A stretch of 64,000 bases of DNA from Chionis minor (Eukaryota; Chordata; Aves; Charadriiformes; Chionididae). The stretch spans positions 756,533 through 820,532 of the forward strand of contig VZSF01007706.1 of the NCBI GenBank assembly GCA_013398295.1, written 5' to 3'. Positions within the stretch are counted from its first letter, which is position 1, and each line of letters begins with the position of its first letter. The notes beneath the pieces are model-generated. The model made no database searches. It was not told the origin of the DNA and worked only from the letters and a program-made list of their open reading frames with translations. Below, one piece after another: positions 1 through 10,099 of this stretch. The translations under genes were made by a program, and so were the position numbers.

Positions 1-2115
1 CCCTTCTTTATTAGAATAAGAAACCATAAAAATGTAATACATTGTGTTTATATTCAGTAGACAGAGATACATGTCTGGAAGAGCGAGAGTAAGGATCACT
101 GCAATACTTAATTGGAAGGGGCTTGTATGAAAGGACAATCTTTGTTCCCACTTTGACCTTGATTTTAATAACATGGCTAAACTTCAATACTGCAACCTGC
201 AAATTTCTGTAATATTATTGACATCCAAGAATAACTCTGCTATCCCAACAAGGTGGAATGACACAACTGTGACCACTGGATTTGCCATCTTCAGTCTGGG
301 AGTGAGCTGCTTAGTGTTTTCCAGGAACCAAGCCAGTCACCAATAGTGGATCCTGGACTCCCCACTGTTCACTAGTTGCTAATTCACAATCAGTGGATGC
401 ATGATCCTTGCTGTCTTTGCTGTGTTTGGGACCACAGTGTCAGGAAGGGAAGAAAAGGAAATATTCCTGTGGGTATAAAGAGTACTATACTTTATACTCA
501 TTTTGTATAGAGTTTTGTGCGTACTTCATTGATAATAGAAAGCGGGATGCTTTACTGCATCCTTACCACAAAAAATACCTTCCTCTAACGCTTTAGTTGC
601 AGGTTGTCTTTTCCCAACCTTCCATTTTCTTTTTTTATTTATTTTTTCTTCTTACCAAAAGAAAGTAAACATGTTCCAAAAGTCCTCAACATTTTAATAA
701 AATATTATGCTGGATAAAGAATTACCTCTTACACTGTAAACTAGGTGTAATTTTCCTGTTTTAATTCAACTTCATAAAAATCAAGAAATGGGCACACATT
801 CTTATAAAAATGCCTCTGGAGGGAGACACAGCCTAAAAAGTAGCTTGTGCCTGAAATAAGAATAGAATTAATGTGTTCTCAAAAATCTGAGAATATCTAC
901 TTTAAAACATGCATCAAAATATACACAATTGGCTAGTCTGGCAACATGTGGTGGGGTCCAAATCTTGCAGAATTCTTTTAACCCTTTATTTATCTTACAC
1001 TCATAAAACAATTTTGCCACATTGAGTTATTTAAATGCTGCAAGTAAAATAAGAATAATAATTAAAAAACAAACTAGTTATTTTCTGTGTTCACCACTAG
1101 TGATAACCAGCATGATTAACTAGAATTACTGAAAATCATATATCCTTTTTCTTCTTGCAATTGCTAAAGTATTCTTTTAAGTTCATGTGAATATTAAATC
1201 ACTCAGGGTTACTCCTCTGCATTTTGATGTTAATACACCACTCCTAAGCTGCAGGAGCTTTATACACTGTATTATAAAATTTTGTTCTATACAAAGACAT
1301 GGATATTAAAAAACTACCAACGCAACAGCTGATTTAACACATCAAGCAGAATCTCTCTACAGCTTATGAATTACAATAAACACCAAAGCTAGGAAAAAAT
1401 AGAGGGGGAAAAAATCCAGAAATAGTGTTTTTACTGTATGACGTGTCACTGCCAAATGCAGGGTCTGACTCTGTTTTCATTAAAATCAATAAAAATTCTT
1501 TCCTACATATGTATAGATACAGAATAGTGGTTCTACTAACTTACATGCAAACAAACAACCAAACATCTCTCCACCTCCCTCTCTACAGTCCTAAAAAAAA
1601 AATAAATTACAATATTTATGTATTATGCAATTGGTGCAATAAGCCCATACCCCATAGTGCCTCCTTTTTTTTTTTTTTTAAAGATGCAGGGAGCATTTTG
1701 ATAAAGTCACATCTGGAACAAGTGAGATATAATATAGAATACAATTAGAGAACGTATCAGTACTCTCTTTGAACACTGTTTTGTTCTACAGTGAGCCAGT
1801 AGCCATTCCTAATTACTTTACTCACCAAATATTTGACCTATCACTTTCTCTTAGAATCTCCATATTACAAACTATAGTGCTAGGTGAATGATTCTTCTAA
1901 TCTGTTATCTTACACTCTAAAGGAACCAAATGTAGCCCATACACAGGCCCATTCTGTGAATTTATGGTCACATTTTAAAAGACTGCGCCTTGAGCAGAAA
2001 TGCCAGCTAATGGAGCTTCTGCTTTCCACCATTCTTTACTAGTCCAAATTGCAGAAAAATGCACCTTTTTCTGCCACTTTCTTTGTCTGATATTAAGCAC
2101 TTAACATAAAGGTCT
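1..2115. other. Unique AT-rich non-coding DNA
   Basis: No recognised gene or repeat. Open frames here (up to 107 codons at 1425-1748) have no recognisable domain, and the longest runs through a 15-base T tract at 1665-1679. Composition is typical of an intergenic or intronic vertebrate stretch. Confidence 0.6.
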
Positions 2116-2145
2116 TTGGTTGGTTGGTTAGTTGGTTGGTTTTTT
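2116..2145. repeat. (TTGG)n short tandem repeat
   Basis: Six near-perfect copies of a four-base TTGG/GGTT unit, one with a single change (TTAG), run into a T-rich end. This is a simple microsatellite. Confidence 0.85.
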
Positions 2146-2897
2146 GTTTTAAGTTATTTTCTGGGACGAGGAAGAGGTTAAGTTTTTTTCCCCTCTCTTT
2201 TTAAGGTGGGAAGTTTCCCTGTCTCACATTCGAAATAAGCACCAGTCAATAGATGTGTCGGCACAACTAAGGCTATATTGTAACTAATAAAAATGCTGCA
2301 CCACCCTGCCCCAACACAACTTAGGGAAGCTCATCATTCATGTACATATACTGCATGTATAACACATTCCCTGTGGAATATGCAAGCTTAGAGATTGACT
2401 GATTTTCCATCCCCATCAATAAAATACTTACTAAAACCACAATAATAACAATACAAACAGAGGGGCTGCAAGGAGACATCTAGGGAACAAAAAGAACGGG
2501 CAAGCATAAACAATGGTTGTTGCTCAACTAATACTTCCTCAGCCTCTGATCACATCTACTCTTCCACTGAGCTTATTGCAGTTTGTCTAAATCATTTTTC
2601 TTCCAGACATGTGTCCGATCCTCCCCTGAGCCCTCATAAATGAATGACTTTCTTTTGCCAAGATCGTCCACAAATCTATTGCTCATTCCATGGGGAACCA
2701 TCTTCTCTTTTTCCTTTTAAATCTAGTTGCCACCAATTGTTATATTGGAAGAAAATGTGAGCAACGATCATCACTCACTTTCTCCATGCCAGTTGTAGAC
2801 AAGTAACATATCCCTTTGCTGGGTTGTAGAGTTACAGTCCATCCAAGTATTTCTCATGTGGAATTGCTCATCTTTCCTGTCCTTCACCGGACCTTCT
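2146..2897. other. Unique non-coding DNA
   Basis: Nothing recognised: no long open frame and no known repeat signature. Confidence 0.5.
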
Positions 2898-2986
2898 AGA
2901 GTTACAGAATAATTTGGGTTGAAAGGGGCCTAATTAGCCAATCCTCCCTGCTCAAAACAATTTTAACTAGATCAAGTTGCCCAGGA
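2898..2986 (-). mobile_element. CR1 LINE 3'-end fragment, old, minus strand
   Basis: Read on the minus strand, this follows the CR1 3' untranslated tail: a GCAACTTGATCTA-like piece, a GAGCAGGGAGGATTGGCTA-like piece and then TTTCAACCCAAATTATTCTG. Many differences from the young copy at 26256 suggest an old insertion. It is cut off at the right, where a plus-strand CR1 tail begins almost at once. Confidence 0.65.
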
Positions 2987-2989
2987 AAT

Positions 2990-3139
2990 TTGTTGAATTT
3001 CCATCCTTGGAGGCAGTCTGGACTAGACTGGACAAGTCCCTGAGCAAACTCAGGTCCCTTAGACCTGCTTGGAGCAGGGAATTAGACTAGAGACCTCTGC
3101 AGGTCCTTTTCAACCCAAATTAGTCTACAATTCTGCTAT
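2990..3139 (+). mobile_element. CR1 LINE 3'-end fragment, old, plus strand
   Basis: The segment reads in CR1 order: CCATCCTTGGAGG, then ACTAGACTGGACAAG, CCTGAGCAAAC, GCTTGGAGCAGGG, TTAGACTAGAGACCTCTGCA and TTTTCAACCCAAATTA. This is the last 150 or so bases of a diverged CR1. It lies head-to-head with the minus-strand tail at 2898-2986, so the two 3' ends point outward. Confidence 0.7.
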
Positions 3140-3422
3140 ATCTTTTTTGAGATGTTGAAACCCATTCCCCTCCACTATTCAAAATGGAAGCAAACCATCA
3201 ACTCATGGAAAGATAATTATATTTTCTACCTTGCCTCTAGTTCTTTTCTAATATTTCTTTCAATAGATTTGTGGGTTTTGATGACAAGATCTGAGATGAT
3301 ATTTTTGTGGAATATTCTATCATAGCCCCAAAACCTTTCTCTTCAGAGGCAACAGTCAGCTCAGAGCTTATCATTTTATATGTGAAGCTAGGATCGTCTT
3401 TCCCCATGTGCACCACTTTACA
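3140..3422. other. Unique non-coding DNA
   Basis: Nothing recognised. Confidence 0.5.
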
Positions 3423-3466
3423 GTTATCTGCCCTATACTTTATAGTTATCTGCCCTATGCTTTATG
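3423..3466. repeat. 22-bp tandem duplication
   Basis: Two adjacent 22-base copies, 3423-3444 and 3445-3466, share the core GTTATCTGCCCTAT and differ at two positions. A replication-slippage duplication is the simplest reading. Confidence 0.85.
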
Positions 3467-3680
3467 TGACAGTTCTATCTTGTAAAAAAACTAAAACTGA
3501 CAGAATTATGCATAGATTTAGTCTAACAGCTACAACTCTACTGACTATATACAACTAATCATGCGTTTTTCAGAAATAAATCCAGCAATTCATTTTTGGT
3601 GTGCCTCAGTAGTACGTTGCATTCTCCTCACATGGCAACTTTCACTTGGCTTGAAGTTCTGCTAGGTTTAAGAGTATAGC

Positions 3681-3768
3681 CACAAAAAAACCCACAAACA
3701 ACACAACAACAACCACCAAAAAAACCCACCCAAAACCCAAAACCAAACAAAAAAACCACCACCAAAAC
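3681..3768. repeat. A/C-rich low-complexity tract (first of three)
   Basis: Nearly pure A and C on the plus strand, built from irregular CAAAA, ACCACC and CCCAAAA units without a fixed period. Similar tracts occur at 6578-6717 and 25248-25351, all with A/C on the plus strand. Confidence 0.8.
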
Positions 3769-3808
3769 TTAAAACATCTGTCTAGTGATCACCAAAACCT
3801 AAAACACC

Positions 3809-3834
3809 AACCTAGTGACCAGAGTCACTAGGTT
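3809..3834. repeat. Perfect 11-bp inverted repeat with 4-base loop
   Basis: AACCTAGTGAC (3809-3819) and GTCACTAGGTT (3824-3834) are exact reverse complements around the loop CAGA. A related CTAGTGATCACC piece lies just upstream at about 3782. No known element or regulatory site was identified. Confidence 0.85.
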
Positions 3835-4644
3835 GCTTCCATGCTACTTTCTTTGTCTTTTGTAGTGTTTCTTTAATGGGTTTTGGACATATAAGAGGTC
3901 ACTCTTTTGTTTGTTTACCTTCATTTCTTTGTACTGTTTCCTACCATTAGATCATACAGAATTTGACAAACCACTCTGTGTGAGACCACCCTCTTACTGA
4001 TACAAAGTCACAGAAGATCAGGCTCTTTTGCTATACTCATTAGCATATACGTTTTTAAATATAATCATAAGTCAGTACAGATTTTTGTAGGCACATAAAA
4101 ATTACTGCATATTCTCATAAACTTTATGTTGTGAAACAGGAAATGCCTAGGTTTTGGGCAGTTTTGTTTGATTCTTTTTTAAATATAATTGTTTAGAGTT
4201 TTCCTAGTATAATTAGAACAACTTCGTCCTGTACTATGAATCTATACCACAACATAATTTTCCTATTTTTTTAGGTACATTACGTCCTGTTTTTCTGCAT
4301 CAGTAGAAAGCATAAGTTGACTGAAAGAGGAGCAGAGAGGTAAACTATAGACAGGCAATATTTCCTCAGCAAAAATAGCCTGAAAAGGACAGAGTGACTC
4401 ATTGCTCTGAAAGAACTGTATTAACATTTTCAAGTATGTAGTAAATTATCTCATCCCAGTTTGAGACTGAACTCCCCCTTTTCCAACCCAAACAATCAAT
4501 TCTCTATATGCAAATAATTTCCGTGTAATTTGGCCAATTTGATTCCATTAATTGCATTGAGCCACAGTAATAGAAAGAATAGCAAAATGGAGTTGGATTA
4601 TCATGCAGCTAAGAAGCATAAAGATGTTTCCAAGATATTCCTCT
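3835..4644. other. Unique AT-rich non-coding DNA
   Basis: Nothing recognised; a short open frame at 4530-4721 runs into the LTR and has no domain. Confidence 0.5.
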
Positions 4645-5328
4645 TGTGGTGGGTTCAGCTTACCTGGCTGCTAAGTGCTCTCTCACTCTCCCTCCTTAAA
4701 ACGACAAGGAGAGAAAAATAGGATGAAAAAGCCTGTGGATTGAGATAGACTTGACTTGGGGGTTCTGGTCAGTCCATAAAAGCTCCTCTCTACAGCTCCT
4801 TTCCTACTCACGCTTTTCCCCTGCTCCAGTGGGGGTCCTTCCAGCAGGCTACAGTTCTTTAGGCTAAACCTGCTCCTGTGCTGGCTCTCCTTGGACTCCT
4901 CACCTGCAGTTTTTTCATCTTATTGTCCTCTAGGGCACCTCTGTACAAAAGCACAAGTTCAGATACATTGGATGAGAACACCTTTACTTTCTGGGTGAAT
5001 GAGTTGATTTCTCAGGAATGCTGTGTTTTTACTGCTTATCTGCACCACCATGGTTATCTCTCCTCCTCCTTCTCCCACCTTGGTGCTCCCGAGGCCGTTT
5101 CTCACACTTTTGCCCCCTGATCCCTGGCTGCCGGGCAGCCTTTTGCCCTTCCTGACACAGGCTTTCCCCACGGCACCACCATGGCAGCGCCATGGGGCTC
5201 ATGCCTGCCCTGTGCTGGGTCGGTCAGAGCTGTCTGGAACTGGCTGTGTCTGGCTTGGGGCAGCCTCGGCTGCTCCCCACAGGGGTCGCCCTGCTACTAG
5301 CCCCTGGGCACCTACAGTGAATACATCA
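4645..5328. mobile_element. Old solo-type LTR of an avian endogenous retrovirus, interrupted
   Basis: The left edge TGTGGTGGGTTCAGC, followed by GGCTGCTAAGTGCTCTCTC and GGAGAGAAAAATAGGATGAA, matches my memory of a common avian ERVL-like LTR. The middle carries the expected repeated 'CTGCTCCAGTGGGGGTCCTTC'-type blocks. The right half shows TCTCCTCCTCCTTCTCCCAC and a GC-rich end near CCTGCTACTAG. No gag, pol or env frame is attached, so this looks like a solo LTR. About 150 bases in the middle (about 4896-5039) do not fit the LTR and recur inverted downstream. The right edge is uncertain by some tens of bases, and orientation is not assigned. Confidence 0.6.
4911..5039 (+). repeat. Unidentified repeat, left arm of a long inverted pair
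   Basis: These 129 bases align without gaps to the reverse complement of 5458-5586, with 113 identities (about 88%). Similarity extends leftward through CTCCTCACCTG to about 4896. Both arms stay open in one frame (short motif CCVF), but the 16 differences fall 3, 9 and 4 on codon positions one, two and three. That is not the pattern of a conserved protein. I do not recognise the sequence as part of a named avian element. Confidence 0.85.
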
Positions 5329-5457
5329 GGTTACCAGCTTTCTCACAGCACTAAAACCAACCCAGATCAACTCTTTTTTAAAGCAGCTTTACTTTTTCAA
5401 ACCAAGATGATGGAAAGACAGTACATTCCTTACCTAGAAAGATAAAATATTCCCATT
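5329..5457. other. Spacer right of the LTR
   Basis: Unique AT-rich sequence with nothing recognised. With the right half of the LTR it forms the 418-base spacer between the two inverted arms. Confidence 0.5.
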
Positions 5458-5586
5458 ATAAGCAATAAAAACACAGCATTCCCGAAAACTCAATTCATTC
5501 ATCCAGAAAGTAAAGGTGTTCTCGTCCATTGTACCCAAATTTATGCCTTTGTACAGAGGTGCCCTTGAGGACAATGAGATGAAAAA
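5458..5586 (-). repeat. Unidentified repeat, right arm of the inverted pair
   Basis: This is the reverse-complement partner of 4911-5039; similarity runs on to about 5602. It lies in sequence that shows no LTR character, unlike the left arm. It could be an independent insertion of an unknown short repeat, or an inverted duplication of the left arm. Confidence 0.85.
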
Positions 5587-5602
5587 AGCCACAGGTGAGG
5601 AG

Positions 5603-6577
5603 TTAGTGGAACATGTAACGACTCTTTCAGAGCAAACACAGGACTCAAAACAGGACTCCTGTCCCATTAGCCTGGTCTTTTTTGTTAAAGAATTAGACTT
5701 TCCCAACCTCTGCCCTTGACTAAGGCACACTGAGTGCAGGATCCACAGCAAAGCATGTTCATATGCTGCTCCCAGGGTGCCCATCGGGCTGCCAGCCTCC
5801 AGACAGAGTCATAGCAGCATGTATGAGTAGGAAATTCCTGGAAACTGCTTTAATTCACCCTTTTTGAAGAGCCCAAAGAACAGGGACTGTGAGAAATGCC
5901 ATTGTCCTCTGGACCAAACCAGTCATCAAAAACACCCAACATTGTTCTCACCCTGGGGGTCATGCTGATGCCCTCTAGCATCCATACACCATGAAGAAAT
6001 TCTCCAAAAAGCTATCAGTTTCCAATCAGTGTTCAGAGAGGCCACGACCACAAGAGCAAGTCAATGCAAGAAATAAATACATGGTTTTATTTACTACACA
6101 GCACTGAGCTTTTAAGAGGGATTCATATCCTGGATTTCTCTTCCAAAATGAAGGAACTATGTGGAACTATTCAGTCATGAAAAACAGAAATTAGGTGGGT
6201 GTTTTTAGGCAACTGTGAGATAAACACGCATCATTCTACTTGCGACGAGGCACAGGGCTACTGATTCTTTACTGCCATGCTTTGTAAAACAGGAGTTAAA
6301 TGTTAACCTTTCATGTAATACCTCATTACAATTTCTTTGCAAAAATGAATAGCTTCATAACATGCAAAGTTCATCTCAAAAAAACAAAAAAAAGAAAGAC
6401 CTAAGATCAAAGGGACTGATTGCTCACTATCTGTGTATAAATATTTAATATGTTTATAGTAGAAGGTGGGGGGGGGAGGGAAGTAATTTCAAACCTCAGG
6501 ACTAACGCGGCATCAGTGGGCTACACAAATGCATTGTAAGAAAATTACAAGGCAAAGCAGAGGATTATATCTATTCA
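5603..6577. other. Unique non-coding DNA with a G run
   Basis: No gene recognised. A nine-base G run at 6468-6476 followed by AGGG is the only unusual local feature. Confidence 0.5.
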
Positions 6578-6717
6578 GAAAAAAAACCACAGACCACAAA
6601 CCCAAAAAATCCCCAAACCAAACACACACTACAAAAAAGCCAACCCAAAACAAAACAACAAAACCAAACAAAAACCAAGACTCTCCCCTAAAAAGCCCAA
6701 ACAAACAGGAAAATTGA
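6578..6717. repeat. A/C-rich low-complexity tract (second of three)
   Basis: Long run of AAACC, CAAAC and ACACAC units on the plus strand with very few G or T. The open frames on both strands here are by-products of the composition. Confidence 0.8.
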
Positions 6718-7309
6718 ATTCTGACCTTGTTTACAGTTTTACACTAGTAAATTTAGTCCAAATGGCCTGGTATCCTGCTTAGAAAGTAAAGACATTTCCT
6801 CCAAATGCTCTGCCTAGTTTTTTCAGTTACAGTTAGCACACAGCTCCCTCCGGTACCAGAAGTCCAGTATGTGTCATACATAGAAAGAGGTTCAGAGATA
6901 ACCTGCCACAGAGAATGATGTCCTTTTTCCCATTCCAAGGGGTTTTTCAAGCAAGGATAACAGGTTCAATCTCCGAAAAACACTGCGTTTCCAGAAAGTC
7001 ACCTTCACTAGAGGAAGAAGTACATAAATGCAATCTACAGTCAGCCCTCAAATATCCTATGGAAACCTTCCTAGTGCTGCCACCTATCAGCATACTGGCT
7101 GCAGAGCAGCACCCTTGAATCCCTGACACAGAGCACACACCAAGCCAAGCAGGTCTTGCTCAAAATAGGGCCACTCGCTAGGAGCCTGTCCTATTGACAA
7201 AAATCTGTCCACAAGTTTTTGGTAAATGTACTAAATTAGGCTCTTGCAGCCTAAATTACATGGATTTCATATGATCTTCCATTAATATGGATAAATGAGA
7301 GACAATTAA
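6718..7309. other. Unique non-coding DNA
   Basis: Short open frames on both strands (for example 6915-7118) have no recognisable domain. No repeat recognised. Confidence 0.5.
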
Positions 7310-8492
7310 CTGTGTGGATAAGGGAAAGGCTGTGGTTGTTGTCTATTCGGACTTCAGTAAGGCCTTTGACACAGTCTCCCACAGCATTCTGCTAGAGAAG
7401 CTGGCACCGCATGACATTGACAGGTGGACTCTTCACCGGGTTAAAAACTGGCTGGATGGCCAAACCCAGAGAGTTGTGGTGAACGGTGCTAAACCCAGTT
7501 GGTGTCAGGTCTCAAGTGGCGTTCCTCAGGCTCAGTTTTGGTGCCAGTCGTGTTTAATGTCTTTACTGATGATCGGGATAAGGGGATTGAGTGCACCCTC
7601 AGTGAATTTGCAGACGACACCAAATTAAGCAGGAATGTTGATCTGCTTGAGGGTAGGAAGGCTCTGCAGAGGGATCTGGACAGGCTGGATCGATGGACTG
7701 AGGCCAATGGGATGAGGTTTAACAAGGCCAAGTGCCGAGTCCTGCAGTTTGGTCACAACAACTCCAGGCAGCGCTACAGATTTGCGGAAGAGTGGCTGGA
7801 AAGCTGCCTGGTAGAAAAGGGTCTGGAGGTCCTGGTAGACAGTCGGCTGAACATGAGCCAGCAGAGTGCTCAGGTGGCCAAGAAGGCCAATGGCATCTTG
7901 GCCTGTACCAAGAATAGAGTGGCCAGCAGGAGCAGGGAAGTGACTGTGCCCCTGTACTCAGCACTGGTGAGGCCGCAGCTTGAGTACTGCATTCAGTTTT
8001 GGGCACCACAGTACAGGAGAGACATTGAGGTGCTGGAGCGTGTCCAGAGAAGGCCAATGAAGCTGGTGGCGGGTCTAGAGAACAAGTCTTATGAAGAGAG
8101 GCTGAGAGAGTTGGGATTGTTTAATCTGGAGAAGAGAAGGTTGAGGGGAGACCTTATTGCTCTCTACAACTACCTGAAAGGAGGTTATAGCGAGGTGGGT
8201 GTCAATCTCTTCTCCCAAGTAACAAGCAATAGGACAAGAGGAAATGGCCTCAAGTTGTGCCAGGGGAGGTTTAGATCGGATATCAGGAAAAAACTTCTTT
8301 ACCGAAAGGGTTATCAAGCATTGGAACAGGCTGCCCAGGGAAGTGGTGGAATCACCATCCCTGGAGGTATTTAAAAGACGGGTAGACATAGTGCTGAGGG
8401 ACATGGTTTAGGGGTGGTTTTGGCATAGGTTTATGGTTGGACTCGATGATCTTGAAGGTCTCTTCCAACCCAAGTGATTCTATGATTCTATG
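7310..8492 (+). mobile_element. CR1 LINE, 5'-truncated, with RT end and 3' tail
   Basis: Non-LTR retrotransposon of the CR1 clade. It begins inside the ORF2 reverse transcriptase, runs through the thumb and C-terminal part, and ends with the CR1 tail: GTTGGACTCGATGATCTTG, TCTTCCAACCCAAGTGATTC and a two-copy ATTCTATG terminal repeat at about 8476-8492. Loss of the 5' part (endonuclease and first half of RT) is usual for CR1 copies. No poly(A) tail is present, as expected for CR1. Its 3' end differs from the copies at 24332 and 26256, so it belongs to another subfamily. Confidence 0.93.
7314..8374 (+). pseudogene. CR1 ORF2 reverse transcriptase remnant
   Basis: The first frame (7314-7530) carries the RT block A motif FSKAFDTV, with its catalytic aspartate at about 7350-7352, and the block [11 protein letters not shown] one-base loss near 7528 in the GVPQ block shifts the frame. 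The second frame (to 8374) has FADDTKLS with the catalytic FADD at 7607-7618, then CR1 C-terminal motifs [31 protein letters not shown] and [18 protein letters not shown]. An extra base near 8294 shifts the last part out of frame. In an intact element this enzyme copies CR1 RNA at the target site; this copy cannot make it. Confidence 0.92.
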
Positions 8493-9200
8493 TGTGATGG
8501 AGCCAGAAGATTAAAACCAGCCAAGGAAGAAGATTAGCACAATGGTACTTGTAGTAAACAGCAAGGCTTCAGTTTATTAAACAGTAAGATATCCTTCTGC
8601 ATGTTTACTCCAGGTCAATAAGGTGTTTTGGGGACCCAGTGTACATTTATCAGTTGTTGAATAGCCACTTGAAACTATACAGACATATAATTCATCCTGG
8701 TACAGAATAATTTCCTACTCTAAGGCTCTGCTTTTTAGGCCAAAAGAATTTCAGCAGTGTGACTACAGCTCTGACAAATTCCACAAATCTTTAAGAATCA
8801 GTGTTAATTTTTGTTATTCTTTTGATCACCTTTGGAAATACTTGCTATTGTAAAAGCCTCACTGAACCTTCTCACTCTCATATGGTAATGTAATGGTAAT
8901 ACGTCTATACAGATTACCAAATGTGCCTGCAATAACTTCTGAAGTTATTTAATTGTTTCTAAATCTTTATTTGCATTTCCTGTTCAGTATATGAAATCTA
9001 CCTTTTTCTGACCTTATTCTATCCCCAGATATATCAGCTGACAGATAAAATCCTCATACACGTTCCCTGTGCAGGAACAGAAGCCTGGCAGTTATTGTGA
9101 GAGGAGTTCAATATCTACAGAGAATGAGGATTTCAAAAGGGTGCATGAGAATTTGTACCTCAAATTGCATTTTCTACTAAATACCGAAATTCCCTAAAAA
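8493..9200. other. Unique AT-rich non-coding DNA
   Basis: Nothing recognised downstream of the CR1 end. Confidence 0.5.
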
Positions 9201-9480
9201 TAGAATGACCCTGAATATAAGACGATCTCTGATTTTTGCGTGCATGTATTTTAGTGCATGAAGATTATTTCCCATCTCCTCTCCCCAACTCCTGCTCCAC
9301 TCCTCACTCATCTACCTCCTACACATTGCATCTTTCAATCAAGTTTTCCATTTCACATTTCTTGACCTTTCCTCCCTCCTATTGCACAACTCCACTCATC
9401 CCACTTTTAGATAAAATATATTCCATCTCATACCTATTCTATGTCTTAAACTGTAAAGCATTAGCTCCCCTACTCCTACT
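9201..9480. other. Pyrimidine-rich segment with a possible old transposon end
   Basis: The start GACCCTGAATATAAGACGAT resembles a terminal motif seen in some old amniote DNA-transposon remnants; this is from memory and uncertain. From about 9265 the plus strand is C/T-rich. The composition explains the 122-codon open frame at 9236-9604, which has no recognisable domain. Confidence 0.3.
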
Positions 9481-10085
9481 AATTTTCCGAACGTGTTGTG
9501 GAGGAGATGCTCTGATCATTGCCTGTCAGTGTCAAAAGCTTTGTCAGATGGCTTTCCTCAGCATGAATCATCATCTCCCAAATCATCTTTTCCTTACTCT
9601 TTGAAAGTGTGATTCAAAGTATGATTTTTTTAAACCATGTTTAAAGTACATGGAGCAGGAAAGGGGAAAACAAACTGAACCCAAGAAAAGTTGCTTTTAC
9701 TTAGATAAAATACACTGGAGCAACGACTGAAATCCACTGCCTTATCTGTCCCGTGGCCATTTGATGCAGATTGTTTTACCTGAGATGGGAGACTGGTATG
9801 CTAAAAAGCTTGGTATTTGGTAAATCATAGCTACTTAGCCCAGTTAGGTGCCTTAAGTTACCAGTACTATATATGACCTGAACCTGACAGATTTGAACCA
9901 CTACTGAAGACCAAAGTTACTTAATGTCTGAAGAGGAATGGACACAACCTTTAGCCATTGCCGTGTCAGGGATCGCCATAATTACCTTTTAGCTTTAGAC
10001 CAAATACATATGTTTGGATATCAACACGAGCAGGGCTATGCTTACATGGCATGAGTCTACTGCATGTGGATCATAATGCCTTGTA
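9481..10085. other. Unique non-coding DNA
   Basis: Nothing recognised. Confidence 0.5.
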
Positions 10086-10099
10086 GTGGTGGTGGTGGT
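10086..10099. repeat. (GTG)n short tandem repeat
   Basis: Nearly five GTG triplets, 14 bases in all. On the other strand they give a run of threonine-like codons in an open frame that is not a gene. Confidence 0.75.

Noticed and set aside
5090..5310. GC-rich patch considered as a CpG island promoter
   Set aside because: It lies within the LTR-like sequence, is short, and has no gene downstream.
4911..5586. Two similar open frames in the inverted arms, possibly a conserved small protein family
   Set aside because: Differences fall mostly at codon position two (3, 9, 4), opposite to what protein conservation leaves; the repeat is better read as non-coding.
6513..6704. Minus-strand open frame that looks hydrophobic, like a membrane protein
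   Set aside because: It is the reverse of the A/C-rich tract; T/G-rich DNA always reads as F, V, W, G and L.
9236..9604. 122-codon open frame rich in S, P, L
   Set aside because: Explained by pyrimidine-rich composition; no recognisable family.
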